Positions 7,758 through 15,690 of a stretch of 64,000 nucleotides of DNA are shown one piece after another; within the stretch, counting starts at the first letter, position 1; each line of letters opens with the position of its first letter. The position numbers were made by a program, and so were the translations under genes. The stretch covers positions 1,364,001 to 1,428,000 of the forward strand of contig NZ_CP104381.1 of assembly GCF_030582395.1 (NCBI RefSeq), in the 5' to 3' direction. Source of the stretch: Ralstonia pickettii (GTDB taxonomy: Bacteria > Pseudomonadota > Gammaproteobacteria > Burkholderiales > Burkholderiaceae). A model generated the notes under the pieces. The model saw only the letters and a list, made by a program, of their open reading frames with translations. It was not told the DNA's origin and did not search any database.

Positions 7758-8651
7758 TCAGCCCGGTTGGACGATCAGGCTGCCGCTGCGGCCCGCAACT
7801 TCGCCCCACGTGACGGGCTGCACGGGGAGCGTACTGCGATCCAGCGTTGCGTAGTAATCGCCCATCGACCCCAGCCGATGGCCCTGCGCGCGCCAGCCTC
7901 GCAGCAACTCGCGGAAGATCGGGGCGAGTTTCTGCCCTTCAAGTTCCGCATGCAAGGTAAATACCTGGTCACGGTCGGACTCGGTCATCTTCAGGATGTG
8001 CCTGGCGACGTTGTCGAGGGTGATGTCTCCCACCCCAATGAGTTCGTCCAGCGTGGGCAGCGTGGTCGGCAATTGCACATGGTTCAGGGCGTTGCCGTCG
8101 ACGCTCGGGATGTACGGATGCGTGCCCCGCCCGTCGGAGGCATACGCCATGCCCCAATTGTCGATCTGGCGGAACGCGTGGTCGTTCATCTGCCAGCCCG
8201 CGGCGCCGTGCGTCACGGGTGGCTTGCCGAATACCTGGATGAAACGCGCGTGGGCGGCTGTCATCTGCCGGGCGGTCCAGCCGGCATCGCGCTGGCGCAC
8301 GTTGTCTTGCCAGAGCACGTGATCCCACGTGTGGATGCCGGTCTCAAAACCCGCCTCGGCAATGGCGCGCATTTCGGCAGCGGCTTTGCGGCCGATATCG
8401 GGGCCGGGCAGCAGCACGCCGTACATCAGCGTGCGAAGGCCATAATGCTCGACCACCGACGTACGGGAAACCTTTTTCAGGAAGCCGGGGCGGAAGGCCC
8501 GGCGCAGCGCCCAGCCGGTGTGATCCGGGCCGAGGCTGAAAAGGAAGGTTGCGCCGGCCTCGTGCTCGCGCAGCATGCGCGCGAGGTTGGGCACGCCTTC
8601 GCGGGTGCCGCGCAGGGTGTCGACGTCAATCTTGAGGACGATGAGGGCCAT
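7758..8651 (-). CDS. arnD: ArnD-type 4-deoxy-4-formamido-L-arabinose-phosphoundecaprenol deformylase
   Basis: This 297-residue protein has the NodB-like polysaccharide deacetylase fold. It should remove the formyl group from undecaprenyl-phosphate-linked Ara4FN before ArnT uses the sugar. Recognisable elements are the N-terminal metal-binding KIDVDTLRGTREG, the GIHTWDHVLWQD motif and a later HGAAGWQMN segment. The gene closes the arn cluster, 33 bases after the decarboxylase gene. No membrane segment is obvious; ArnD works at the inner-membrane cytoplasmic face. A 100-base gap to bcp makes co-transcription uncertain. Confidence 0.92.
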   Translation of the reverse strand: MALIVLKIDVDTLRGTREGVPNLARMLREHEAGATFLFSLGPDHTGWALRRAFRPGFLKKVSRTSVVEHYGLRTLMYGVLLPGPDIGRKAAAEMRAIAEAGFETGIHTWDHVLWQDNVRQRDAGWTARQMTAAHARFIQVFGKPPVTHGAAGWQMNDHAFRQIDNWGMAYASDGRGTHPYIPSVDGNALNHVQLPTTLPTLDELIGVGDITLDNVARHILKMTESDRDQVFTLHAELEGQKLAPIFRELLRGWRAQGHRLGSMGDYYATLDRSTLPVQPVTWGEVAGRSGSLIVQPG

Positions 8652-8684
8652 GAACCTGCGCGGAAGGTGCGACTGAGTGCGGCT

Positions 8685-9743
8685 TTACTTGTTGCCGTTG
8701 CCGTCTTCGACCAGGCTGCGAGCTTCAGCCACGTGCGTGCGATACGCTTCGAAGATGTTCGCCAGCGCGTCCTTCATCACGGTGGTCGGCTTCCAGCCGA
8801 GGTCTTCCATGGTGTTGGCGATCTTCGGCACGCGGTTTTGCACGTCCTGGTAGCCGTTGCCGTAGTAGGCGCCGGAGGTCGTTTCCACGAGTTGGACCTG
8901 CTTGGCGGTGTCCTTGTACTCGTCGATCTGGGCGGCTTGCTCCAGCATCATGTTGGCCAGCTCGCGCACCGAGTAGTTGTTCGATGGGTTGCCAATGTTA
9001 TAGATCTTGCCCGAGGCCACGCCATCCTTGTTGGCGATGATGCGCACCAGCGCGTCGATGCCGTCGTCGATATACGTGAAGGCGCGCTTCTGGCTGCCGC
9101 CGTCAACGAGCTTGATGTTCTCGCCGCGCACGATATGGCCGAGGAACTGCGTCACAACGCGCGACGAACCTTCCTTCGGGGTGTAGATCGAGTCGAGGCC
9201 CGGCCCGATCCAGTTGAACGGACGGAACAGCGTGAAGTTCAGGCCTTCCATGCCGTAGCCCCAGATCACGCGATCCATCAACTGCTTGGAGCAGGCATAG
9301 ATCCAGCGCGGCTTGTTGATCGGGCCGTAGATCAGCGGCGAGGCTTCCGGATCGAATTCCGAATCGCTGCACATGCCGTAGACCTCGGAAGTCGACGGGA
9401 AGACCAGGTGCTTGCCGTACTTGGCGGCCGAGCGAACGATCGGCAGGTTGGCTTCAAAGTCCAGCTCGAACACGCGCAGCGGGTCTTTTACGTAGGTCGA
9501 CGGCGTGGCGATGGCCACCAGCGGCAGGATCACGTCGCACTTCTTCACGTGATACTCGACCCACTCCTTGTTGATGGTGATGTCACCCTCGAAGAAATGC
9601 ATGCGCGAGTGGTTGACCAGGTCGCCCAGACGCTCGGTGTGCATGTCCATGCCGTAGACCTCCCAGTCGGTGGTCTCCAGGATGCGCTTGGACAGGTGGT
9701 GGCCGATGAAGCCGTTGACGCCGAGGATCAGTACTTTTTTCAT
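8685..9743 (-). CDS. UDP-glucuronate decarboxylase / UDP-4-keto-pentose synthase (ArnA C-terminal domain equivalent)
   Basis: This 352-residue short-chain dehydrogenase/epimerase oxidises and decarboxylates UDP-glucuronate to UDP-4-keto-pentose, the precursor of L-Ara4N. It shows the Rossmann motif GVNGFIGHHL at the N-terminus. The active-site Ser region PSTSEVYG and a YxxxK-type tyrosine in RWIYACSKQL follow. It equals the C-terminal half of enterobacterial ArnA, here a free-standing gene. A homologous R. solanacearum enzyme is known as a bifunctional UDP-4-keto-pentose/UDP-xylose synthase, so UDP-xylose may be a side product. It lies 16 bases after the formyltransferase gene. Confidence 0.93.
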   Translation of the reverse strand: MKKVLILGVNGFIGHHLSKRILETTDWEVYGMDMHTERLGDLVNHSRMHFFEGDITINKEWVEYHVKKCDVILPLVAIATPSTYVKDPLRVFELDFEANLPIVRSAAKYGKHLVFPSTSEVYGMCSDSEFDPEASPLIYGPINKPRWIYACSKQLMDRVIWGYGMEGLNFTLFRPFNWIGPGLDSIYTPKEGSSRVVTQFLGHIVRGENIKLVDGGSQKRAFTYIDDGIDALVRIIANKDGVASGKIYNIGNPSNNYSVRELANMMLEQAAQIDEYKDTAKQVQLVETTSGAYYGNGYQDVQNRVPKIANTMEDLGWKPTTVMKDALANIFEAYRTHVAEARSLVEDGNGNK

Positions 9744-9759
9744 GAAGGCAAACTCAAGA

Positions 9760-10701
9760 TCAGGGTAGGGCGAGCTGGCTGGCGAGCTGCTGCGCGGTCA
9801 CGACAGACGTTCCGCCGGCAGCTTGGGGCTCGACGCGCCAGAGCTCGTGAATGGCGATGGCTCCCCCATCGCCGCACACGCCGAACATCGCATTATCCAC
9901 GACGTGCAGGCCCAGCTGCAAATTCGTAAAGGTTTGATGCGCCAGACGGGCCCGCGCGACAACGTAGCGCTCGCCGCCGGCGTCGGTAAAGGCACCGGGA
10001 TAGGGCGGTGCCACGGCACGGATCAGGTTATAGACCTGCTGGGCAGGTTTGGACCAGTCGATGCGCCCGTCTTCGGGCTTGCGCCCGCCGAAATAGCTGC
10101 CATTGGCGAGCACGTTCGGGTGCTGCGGTATTTGCCCGGCAATCATCGCGGGAAGCGCGCGCCACAGCGTTTGCTCCGCCGCCACGGTGGCTTTTTCGAA
10201 CACTTCGTGGGAGGTGTCGTCCGGCAGGATCGGCACGATGGTTTGGTCGACGATGTAACCGGCGTCCGGCTTTTCGACCATTTCGTGCAGCGTGGCGCCG
10301 GTTTCGGTCTCGCCGTGCAGCACCGCCCAGTTGATGGGCACTCGGCCGCGGTACTTCGGCAGTAGCGAACCGTGCATGTTGAACGCGCCGAATTTGGCGA
10401 GGCTCAGCAGCCGCATCGGGATCATGTGGCGGTAATAGAACGAAAAAATGAAGTCCGGCGCGATGGCCGCGATGCGTGCGTACAGGTCTTCGCCGCTTGC
10501 GTTGTCGGGGGTGATGTAAGGGATACCCAATTCCTGTGCTGTGGCGCGCACGCTGCCGAACCAGATGTTCTCTGCTGCGTTGTCCTCATGTGTGACAACG
10601 AGTTCGACCTGAATGCCGCGCGCGGCCAGCACACGCAGGCACCGTACACCGACGTTGTGATACGCGAAAACGACGGCGCGCCGTTTGGTGTCAGGACTCA
10701 T
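9760..10701 (-). CDS. UDP-Ara4N formyltransferase (ArnA N-terminal domain equivalent)
   Basis: This 313-residue protein uses 10-formyl-tetrahydrofolate to formylate UDP-L-Ara4N. It has the formyltransferase core with the active-site Asn-His region FNMHGSLLPKYRGRVPINWAVL and TGATLHEM, followed by PDAGYIVDQ. A C-terminal barrel subdomain (YNLIRAVAPPYPGAF) is like that of methionyl-tRNA formyltransferase. It corresponds to the N-terminal half of E. coli ArnA, which is fused there but split here. Its ATG overlaps the arnC stop by four bases (ATGA), implying translational coupling. Confidence 0.92.
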   Translation of the reverse strand: MSPDTKRRAVVFAYHNVGVRCLRVLAARGIQVELVVTHEDNAAENIWFGSVRATAQELGIPYITPDNASGEDLYARIAAIAPDFIFSFYYRHMIPMRLLSLAKFGAFNMHGSLLPKYRGRVPINWAVLHGETETGATLHEMVEKPDAGYIVDQTIVPILPDDTSHEVFEKATVAAEQTLWRALPAMIAGQIPQHPNVLANGSYFGGRKPEDGRIDWSKPAQQVYNLIRAVAPPYPGAFTDAGGERYVVARARLAHQTFTNLQLGLHVVDNAMFGVCGDGGAIAIHELWRVEPQAAGGTSVVTAQQLASQLALP

Positions 10702-11693
10702 GCAACACCTCGTTGCGCGCCCGTCTTCAGATCGGCGGCGCCGGCTTCATGCAGTGGCGACGTTTCTTCCAGCACCCCTTGCACCAGATAGCGGGGGCGC
10801 TCGCGCACCTGCTGATAGATGCGGCCGATGTATTCGCCCAGCAGGCCAATGCCGAACAGCAGCACGCCCATCAGGAAGAACGTGATGGCGAACAGCGTGA
10901 ACACGCCCTGGACTTCCGCGCCCAGGATGAAGCGACGCACCACCAGCAGGATGAAAAGCACGGCGGAGGCAAACGACAACAGCATCCCGATCGCCGAGAA
11001 CCATTGCAGCGGTACCACCGAAAAGCCCGTCACGAGGTCGAAATTCAGGCGCACGAGCTTGTACAGCGAGTACTTCGACTCGCCGGCGAAACGCTCTTCG
11101 TGGTCGACTTCGATTTCGGTGGGATTCTTGCTGAAGGTGTACGCGAGCGCCGGGATGAAGGTGTTGACTTCGCGGCAGCGGTTGATGGTGTCGACGATGG
11201 TCCGGCTGTAGGCGCGCAGCATGCAGCCCTGGTCGGTCATCTTGATGTGCGTGATGCGCTCGCGCAGCGAATTCATCGCCCGCGATGCGGTGCGACGGAA
11301 CCAGCTGTCCTGGCGCACGCGCCGGATGGTGCCGACGTAGTCATAGCCTTCGTCGAGCTTTTCGACCAGGCGGCCGATTTCTTCCGGCGGGTTCTGAAGG
11401 TCGGCATCGAGCGTGACGACGCGTTCGCCGCGCGCGTGTTCGAAGCCGGCCAGGATCGCCATGTGCTGGCCGTAATTGCCGTTGAACAGGACGACGCGCG
11501 TGCTGTCCGGACGCGCGCGGAACTGTTCGGCCAGCATGGCGGCGGAGCGGTCGCGGCTGCCGTCGTTGACGAACACGACCTCATACGAGATGCCGAGCGC
11601 GTCGAGTGCGGGATACAGACGCGCAAACAGCGCGGCGAGCCCGTCTTCTTCGTTGTAAACAGGAATGACGACCGAGAGAGCGGGTGTCTTCAT
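10698..11693 (-). CDS. arnC: Undecaprenyl-phosphate Ara4FN transferase, GT2 family
   Basis: This 331-residue membrane glycosyltransferase moves Ara4-formyl-N from UDP to undecaprenyl phosphate. The N-terminal GT2 domain opens with LSVVIPVYNEEDGL, and VTLDADLQNPPEEI contains the DxD-like metal site. Two C-terminal transmembrane segments follow (about residues 230-300: WFSAIGMLLSFASAVLFILL and ITFFLMGVLLFGIGLLGEYIG). The ATG at 11693 is chosen because the longer frame runs back into arnB. Arg-rich DQGCMLRAY is shared with ArnC proteins. Spacing from arnB is seven bases. Confidence 0.94.
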   Translation of the reverse strand: MKTPALSVVIPVYNEEDGLAALFARLYPALDALGISYEVVFVNDGSRDRSAAMLAEQFRARPDSTRVVLFNGNYGQHMAILAGFEHARGERVVTLDADLQNPPEEIGRLVEKLDEGYDYVGTIRRVRQDSWFRRTASRAMNSLRERITHIKMTDQGCMLRAYSRTIVDTINRCREVNTFIPALAYTFSKNPTEIEVDHEERFAGESKYSLYKLVRLNFDLVTGFSVVPLQWFSAIGMLLSFASAVLFILLVVRRFILGAEVQGVFTLFAITFFLMGVLLFGIGLLGEYIGRIYQQVRERPRYLVQGVLEETSPLHEAGAADLKTGAQRGVA

Positions 11694-11700
11694 TATTGGA

Positions 11701-12861
11701 TTATTGGTACTGGGCGCAAAGTTGGCGGACCGCGCTGACCACGCGATCCACATCGGAATCTTCCATGCCGGCAAACATCGGCAGCGTAACGATGGCACGG
11801 CCAATGCGCTCGGCCACCGGGAACATGCCCGGCTTCCAGCCGAGTTCACGATAGAGCTTGAACAGGTGGATCGGCGGATAGTGCACGCCCGCGCCGATGC
11901 CCAGCGCCTTCAGGCCAGCCATGAACCCGGCGCGATCGACCTTCAGTCGGTCCAGCGGCAGCACGATCTGGAACATGTGCCAGTTCGTATTCGTGAAGTT
12001 CTCCACCGGCAACTCGACGCCGAACGACTCGATGTCTGCGGCGCGCATGCCGTCAAAGTAGCGGCGGGCCAGCGCTGCGCGGCGCGCAGTCACGGCTTCC
12101 AGCTGTGCGAACTGCCCCAGGCCGATCACCGCATTCACGTCGGTCAGGTTGAACTTGCCGCCCACCAGATCGACTTCCATGCCGTCAAAGCCGGTGCGCA
12201 CGACGCCTTGCAGGCGATATTTTTCGGCCAGCACGGCTTCTTCAGGCGTGTTCAGGACGAGTGCGCCGCCTTCGATGGTGGTGATGTTTTTGTTGGCCTG
12301 GAAGCTGAAGCTGACGAGATCGCCGATCTCGCCGATGCGCTTGTCGCCCCAGCGCGATCCGATGGCCTGTGCGGCGTCTTCCACCACGCGCAGCTTGTGG
12401 CGGCGGGCGATGTCATACAGGCGATCCATGTCGACGGGCAGCCCCGACAGATAGACCGGAATGATGGCCTTGGTGCGCGGCGTGATGGCGGCCTCGACCT
12501 TGTCCAGGTCGATGTTGCGCGTCACCGGGTCGATGTCGACGAAGACCGGCTTGGCGCCGACCGTCAGCACGACGTTGGACGTGGCGACCCACGAGATCGG
12601 CGTGGTAATGACCTCATCGCCGGGGCCAACGCCTGCGATGCGCAGCGCAACTTCCATCGTGGCCGTACCGTTGGCGAAGGTGCGGACGATGCGGCCGCCG
12701 AAGTACTCCGACAGCGCGGCTTCGAACGCGGCGACCTTCGGGCCCGAGGTGATCCAGCCTGAGCGCAGCACATCGGCCACGGCGGCGATGGTCGCCTCGT
12801 CAATGGTTGGGCGCACGAAAGGCAGGAACGGAAGTTCGGCAGTGGCGGTGGTTTGCGTCAT
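11701..12861 (-). CDS. arnB: UDP-Ara4O aminotransferase ArnB
   Basis: This 386-residue PLP-dependent aminotransferase of the DegT/DnrJ/EryC1 family converts UDP-4-keto-arabinose to UDP-L-Ara4N with glutamate as donor. The Schiff-base lysine lies in SFQANKNITTIEGGA. The PLP-phosphate contact segment is FANGTATMEVALR, and the aspartate stacking on the ring is in VEDAAQAIGSRW. The ATG at 12861 gives the family N-terminus; the open frame extends further but overlaps the EmrE-like gene in another frame. It sits between that gene and arnC in the operon. Confidence 0.95.
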   Translation of the reverse strand: MTQTTATAELPFLPFVRPTIDEATIAAVADVLRSGWITSGPKVAAFEAALSEYFGGRIVRTFANGTATMEVALRIAGVGPGDEVITTPISWVATSNVVLTVGAKPVFVDIDPVTRNIDLDKVEAAITPRTKAIIPVYLSGLPVDMDRLYDIARRHKLRVVEDAAQAIGSRWGDKRIGEIGDLVSFSFQANKNITTIEGGALVLNTPEEAVLAEKYRLQGVVRTGFDGMEVDLVGGKFNLTDVNAVIGLGQFAQLEAVTARRAALARRYFDGMRAADIESFGVELPVENFTNTNWHMFQIVLPLDRLKVDRAGFMAGLKALGIGAGVHYPPIHLFKLYRELGWKPGMFPVAERIGRAIVTLPMFAGMEDSDVDRVVSAVRQLCAQYQ

Positions 12862-12899
12862 GACTTGAATGAGGTTGGGTGCTGGGTGGGCAGATCGGC

Positions 12900-13271
12900 T
12901 CACGAGCGGGCCAGCACGAGTACGCCGACGAGAATGATCGCGATGCCGATCAGGCGCTGCACCGACAGCACTTCGCCAAACAGATACCACGCCAGGAAGG
13001 CGTTGACGACATAGCCCAGCGAGAGCATCGGATACGCGATGGTCACATCCACGCGCGACAAGCCGAGAATCCACACCACCACCGAGATGACGTAGCACGA
13101 CAGGCCGCCAATAATGGGCCACTGCGTTGCAAGCTTGATGCCGATCGGCAGGATGTTGTCAGCCGAAAACGCAAAGCGGCCGATGTTGTTGACGCCCGCC
13201 TTGAGCAGCAGCTGGGCGCAGGCATTGAGCATGACGCCCGTCAGGATCAGCCCGAAAGTGACCAGATTCAT
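12900..13271 (-). CDS. arnE: EmrE-like small membrane protein, probable Ara4N-lipid flippase subunit
   Basis: This 123-residue protein has about four transmembrane helices and a DMT/EmrE-like fold. An early GVMLNACAQLLLKAG motif and a C-terminal IGIAIILVGVLVLARS are typical of ArnE/ArnF. In enterobacteria, ArnE and ArnF form a pair that flips undecaprenyl-phosphate-Ara4N across the inner membrane. Only one such gene is present here, so a homodimer or a distant partner is implied. The symbol is given by position and family and could equally be arnF. It starts the arnB-C-formyltransferase-decarboxylase-D block, 126 bases after arnT. Confidence 0.75.
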   Translation of the reverse strand: MNLVTFGLILTGVMLNACAQLLLKAGVNNIGRFAFSADNILPIGIKLATQWPIIGGLSCYVISVVVWILGLSRVDVTIAYPMLSLGYVVNAFLAWYLFGEVLSVQRLIGIAIILVGVLVLARS

Positions 13272-13397
13272 GTGTTCTTTTGGTGTTTTGCAGACTGCGG
13301 CGGTTTCCCCGTATGAACGTTTTCAACCTCGCCGCCGGGGCGCATGTTACGACAATTCCGCTCGCGCGCCCCTTTCGAGAATCCGTGGCGGTAAAAC

Positions 13398-15068
13398 CTA
13401 GTTGCGCCGGACGATGACGCGGCGGGCATCCCGGGCGATCACGATCATCGGTACGCCTTGGGCCGTGAGCCGATCATAGGTTCCCGGTCCCATCATCGCG
13501 ATGGCCTGGCCGCCGGCCTTCCAGTGGGACACGAACGCGTCTGTGGTCGGCACCCACTTGGTCGGCTCCTGCTCCACGCCAAAAGCCAGTTCATCCGGTT
13601 CCTGCACCATGATGGTGGGCCTGCCCAAGTAAAACGGCATTGTATGGTCCAGACGCTCTACCGCATAGAACGGAACGTCGGGCTTGAGCCAGGCTCTGAC
13701 GGCAGGCACGAGATCGATACCCGACATGGAGACCCCGAATGCTTCGTGGCCGAGCATCGCCGCCGTAAACGTCAGGAACCATGCGCATGCGAGCGCGGCC
13801 ACGCTCTCAAAGCGTCGGTTCGCCAAGCGGAGTGCGAGCCACGTGAATCCTGCTCCCGCCACGAACGCTACGGCCAGGAAGATCGCAAATCGGGAAAACA
13901 CGGCGTTCGGGTACATGCCGGACGACATTCTCGCCACGTAACCGCTGGCCGCAAGGCCGAGCAGTGCCAGCGCCAGGAGGCCCTTGAGCTGCCAACGCCA
14001 CGCGCGCTCGCTGGTGCGTTCCAGCATCAGGGCGGCCAGCATCGCCAGCGCCGGGACGATCGGGAAGATATATCCCGGCAGCTTCGAGTCCGAAATGCTG
14101 AAAAACGCGAAGATCAGGATGGCCCACAGGCCGAGCATGAGCGTGGGGCGAAAGCCATTGGTGGCGGTTTCACCGCGGGCGAAGGCCAGACGAGCGGCGC
14201 CGGGCAACTGGGCGAGCCACGGCAGGAAGCCGGCCACCAGAAGTGGCACGAAATACCAAAGCGGCGCATTTCGATTGTGCACGGTCGACGTAAAGCGCTG
14301 GAAATGCTCGTGTACAAAAAAGAACCACGCGAACTCCGGGTTGCGCATCGAGATCAGCACGAACCACGGTGCCCCTACGGTAAAGAAGATGATCAGTCCG
14401 GTCACGAGATGCAGGCGCTTCCAGAGCGCCCAGTCGCGCGCGATCAACGTGTAGACCACCAGCACAAAGCCGGGCAGCACCACGCCGATCAGGCCCTTGC
14501 TCAGGACTGCGAGCGCCATCGATGCCCAGCACGCCCACATCCAGCCGCGTTGTTGCGCGCGTGTGGCACCCGGATGCTGCGCGAGCAGCAGCGAGCCCAA
14601 CGCCATCGTCATGCAACCGGCCACGCCCATGTCCAGCGAATTAAAGTGCGACCCTACATTCCACAGAGGCGCGCTCACCAGCACCAGGCCGCTGATGACG
14701 GCTGTCCGCTTGCCCCACCAGCGCGCCGCCGCCAGCATCGTGAAAACAATGCCGACGATGCCGGAAAGCGCGGTGAACAGCCGCGCCTGCCAGTCGCCGA
14801 TGCCGAACAGCGTGTAGGCAAGTGCAGTGCCCCACATCTGCAGTGGCGGCTTCTCGAAATACTTCAGGGCGTTGTAGCGGATGGTCACCCAGTCGCCGGA
14901 GACGAACATCTCGCGCGCAATTTCGGCGTAGCGGCCTTCGTCGGTGGGAATCAGGTGCCGATAGCCCAGCGTACCGAGCCAGATGGCGAGCAACGCAGCA
15001 GCCAGCAGCCACACGGAGGCATTGCGCCAGGGTAGGGTGGGCGCTTGAGCAGAGCGGTCGATCGGCAT
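13398..15068 (-). CDS. arnT: Lipid A Ara4N transferase ArnT (GT83/PMT family)
   Basis: This 556-residue integral membrane glycosyltransferase transfers L-Ara4N from undecaprenyl phosphate to lipid A on the periplasmic face, which lowers binding of polymyxin and cationic peptides. About 12 hydrophobic segments are followed by a periplasmic C-terminal domain. The first periplasmic loop carries PTDEGRYAEIAREM with the Asp-Glu expected of PMT enzymes, then FEKPPLQMWG. The start at 15068 (ATG) is preferred; a GTG at 15080 would overlap the upstream gene. A 126-base gap separates it from the EmrE-like gene. Confidence 0.93.
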   Translation of the reverse strand: MPIDRSAQAPTLPWRNASVWLLAAALLAIWLGTLGYRHLIPTDEGRYAEIAREMFVSGDWVTIRYNALKYFEKPPLQMWGTALAYTLFGIGDWQARLFTALSGIVGIVFTMLAAARWWGKRTAVISGLVLVSAPLWNVGSHFNSLDMGVAGCMTMALGSLLLAQHPGATRAQQRGWMWACWASMALAVLSKGLIGVVLPGFVLVVYTLIARDWALWKRLHLVTGLIIFFTVGAPWFVLISMRNPEFAWFFFVHEHFQRFTSTVHNRNAPLWYFVPLLVAGFLPWLAQLPGAARLAFARGETATNGFRPTLMLGLWAILIFAFFSISDSKLPGYIFPIVPALAMLAALMLERTSERAWRWQLKGLLALALLGLAASGYVARMSSGMYPNAVFSRFAIFLAVAFVAGAGFTWLALRLANRRFESVAALACAWFLTFTAAMLGHEAFGVSMSGIDLVPAVRAWLKPDVPFYAVERLDHTMPFYLGRPTIMVQEPDELAFGVEQEPTKWVPTTDAFVSHWKAGGQAIAMMGPGTYDRLTAQGVPMIVIARDARRVIVRRN

Positions 15069-15072
15069 GCGG

Positions 15073-15480
15073 TCAGGCACGCTCGATCAGCAGGGCGGCG
15101 GCCACCTTGCGGCCTTCCAGCATCAGGATGTTGTACGTGCGGCCGGCGGCCTGCAGGTCCATCGCGTCTACGCCGATGCGCTTCTCGGTAAGCGGCACCG
15201 TCAGGCGCGGGTGCGGGAAACGCAGCTTGTTGCCCGTTCCGAAGATCACCACTTCGGCGCCCAGCTCGAGCAGGCGGGCGAAATGTTCGGGCGTCAGGTC
15301 TTCAAAACGCGCAAGGTCCCACGGCACCACCGCGCCTTCGGGCATCACCAGCACGGAGTGCTCGTAACGCACCTTGTTGATTTCGATATAGCCGTCGCCA
15401 TAGCCGGTAACGGTATTGAGAATGGTGGACGAATCGGAGGAATGGAGCTTCAAGGCGGGAATCCCATCGGGCGCGACCAC
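15073..15480 (-). CDS. Mth938-like (DUF498) domain protein
   Basis: This protein of at most 135 residues belongs to the Mth938 / DUF498 / NDUFAF3-like family, small alpha/beta proteins of uncertain function. Family features are LNTVTGYGDGYIEIN near the start and VVIFGTGNKLRFPHPRL in the middle, then GVDAMDLQAAGRTYNILMLEGR. An internal TTG at 15450 (LKLHSSDSS) may be the real start, giving 125 residues, since homologues often begin there. The stop lies four bases before the arnT ATG, so it is the likely first gene of the arn operon. It is divergent from alaA. Confidence 0.85.
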   Translation of the reverse strand: MVAPDGIPALKLHSSDSSTILNTVTGYGDGYIEINKVRYEHSVLVMPEGAVVPWDLARFEDLTPEHFARLLELGAEVVIFGTGNKLRFPHPRLTVPLTEKRIGVDAMDLQAAGRTYNILMLEGRKVAAALLIERA

Positions 15481-15548
15481 TGCGGCGCATGCGGCGGCAC
15501 GCTGCCAACGGCGCTAGGTTTTCAGACGTTTGAGCAGGCTTCGCTGCG

Positions 15549-15580
15549 TTGCAAAAATGCCCGCCTAAGTCTGTCATAAT
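15549..15580 (+). promoter_or_regulatory. Probable alaA promoter with an extended -10
   Basis: TTGCAA at 15549-15554 and TGTCATAAT (-10 CATAAT at 15575-15580 with an upstream TG) lie in the divergent 210-base gap between the Mth938-like gene and alaA. The spacer is 20 bp, long for sigma-70, but the extended -10 could compensate. This would give a leader of about 100 bases. Confidence 0.4.
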
Positions 15581-15690
15581 GGGCTAAATTATATCTTTTT
15601 CTCTCCTTCGCCCGCCGCGCCATAAGCGATGCCCGGCAAGGAACAAGCGCAGCGGAGCCTGCCGCTGCGTGTGGCGTTACCGTCGCCGCT

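Noticed and set aside
7572..9929. 785-codon plus-strand open frame
   Set aside because: It lies antisense to bcp, arnD and the decarboxylase gene, which have clear family motifs. The frame is open because of GC-rich third-position bias and its translation is low complexity (His/Val/Arg-rich).
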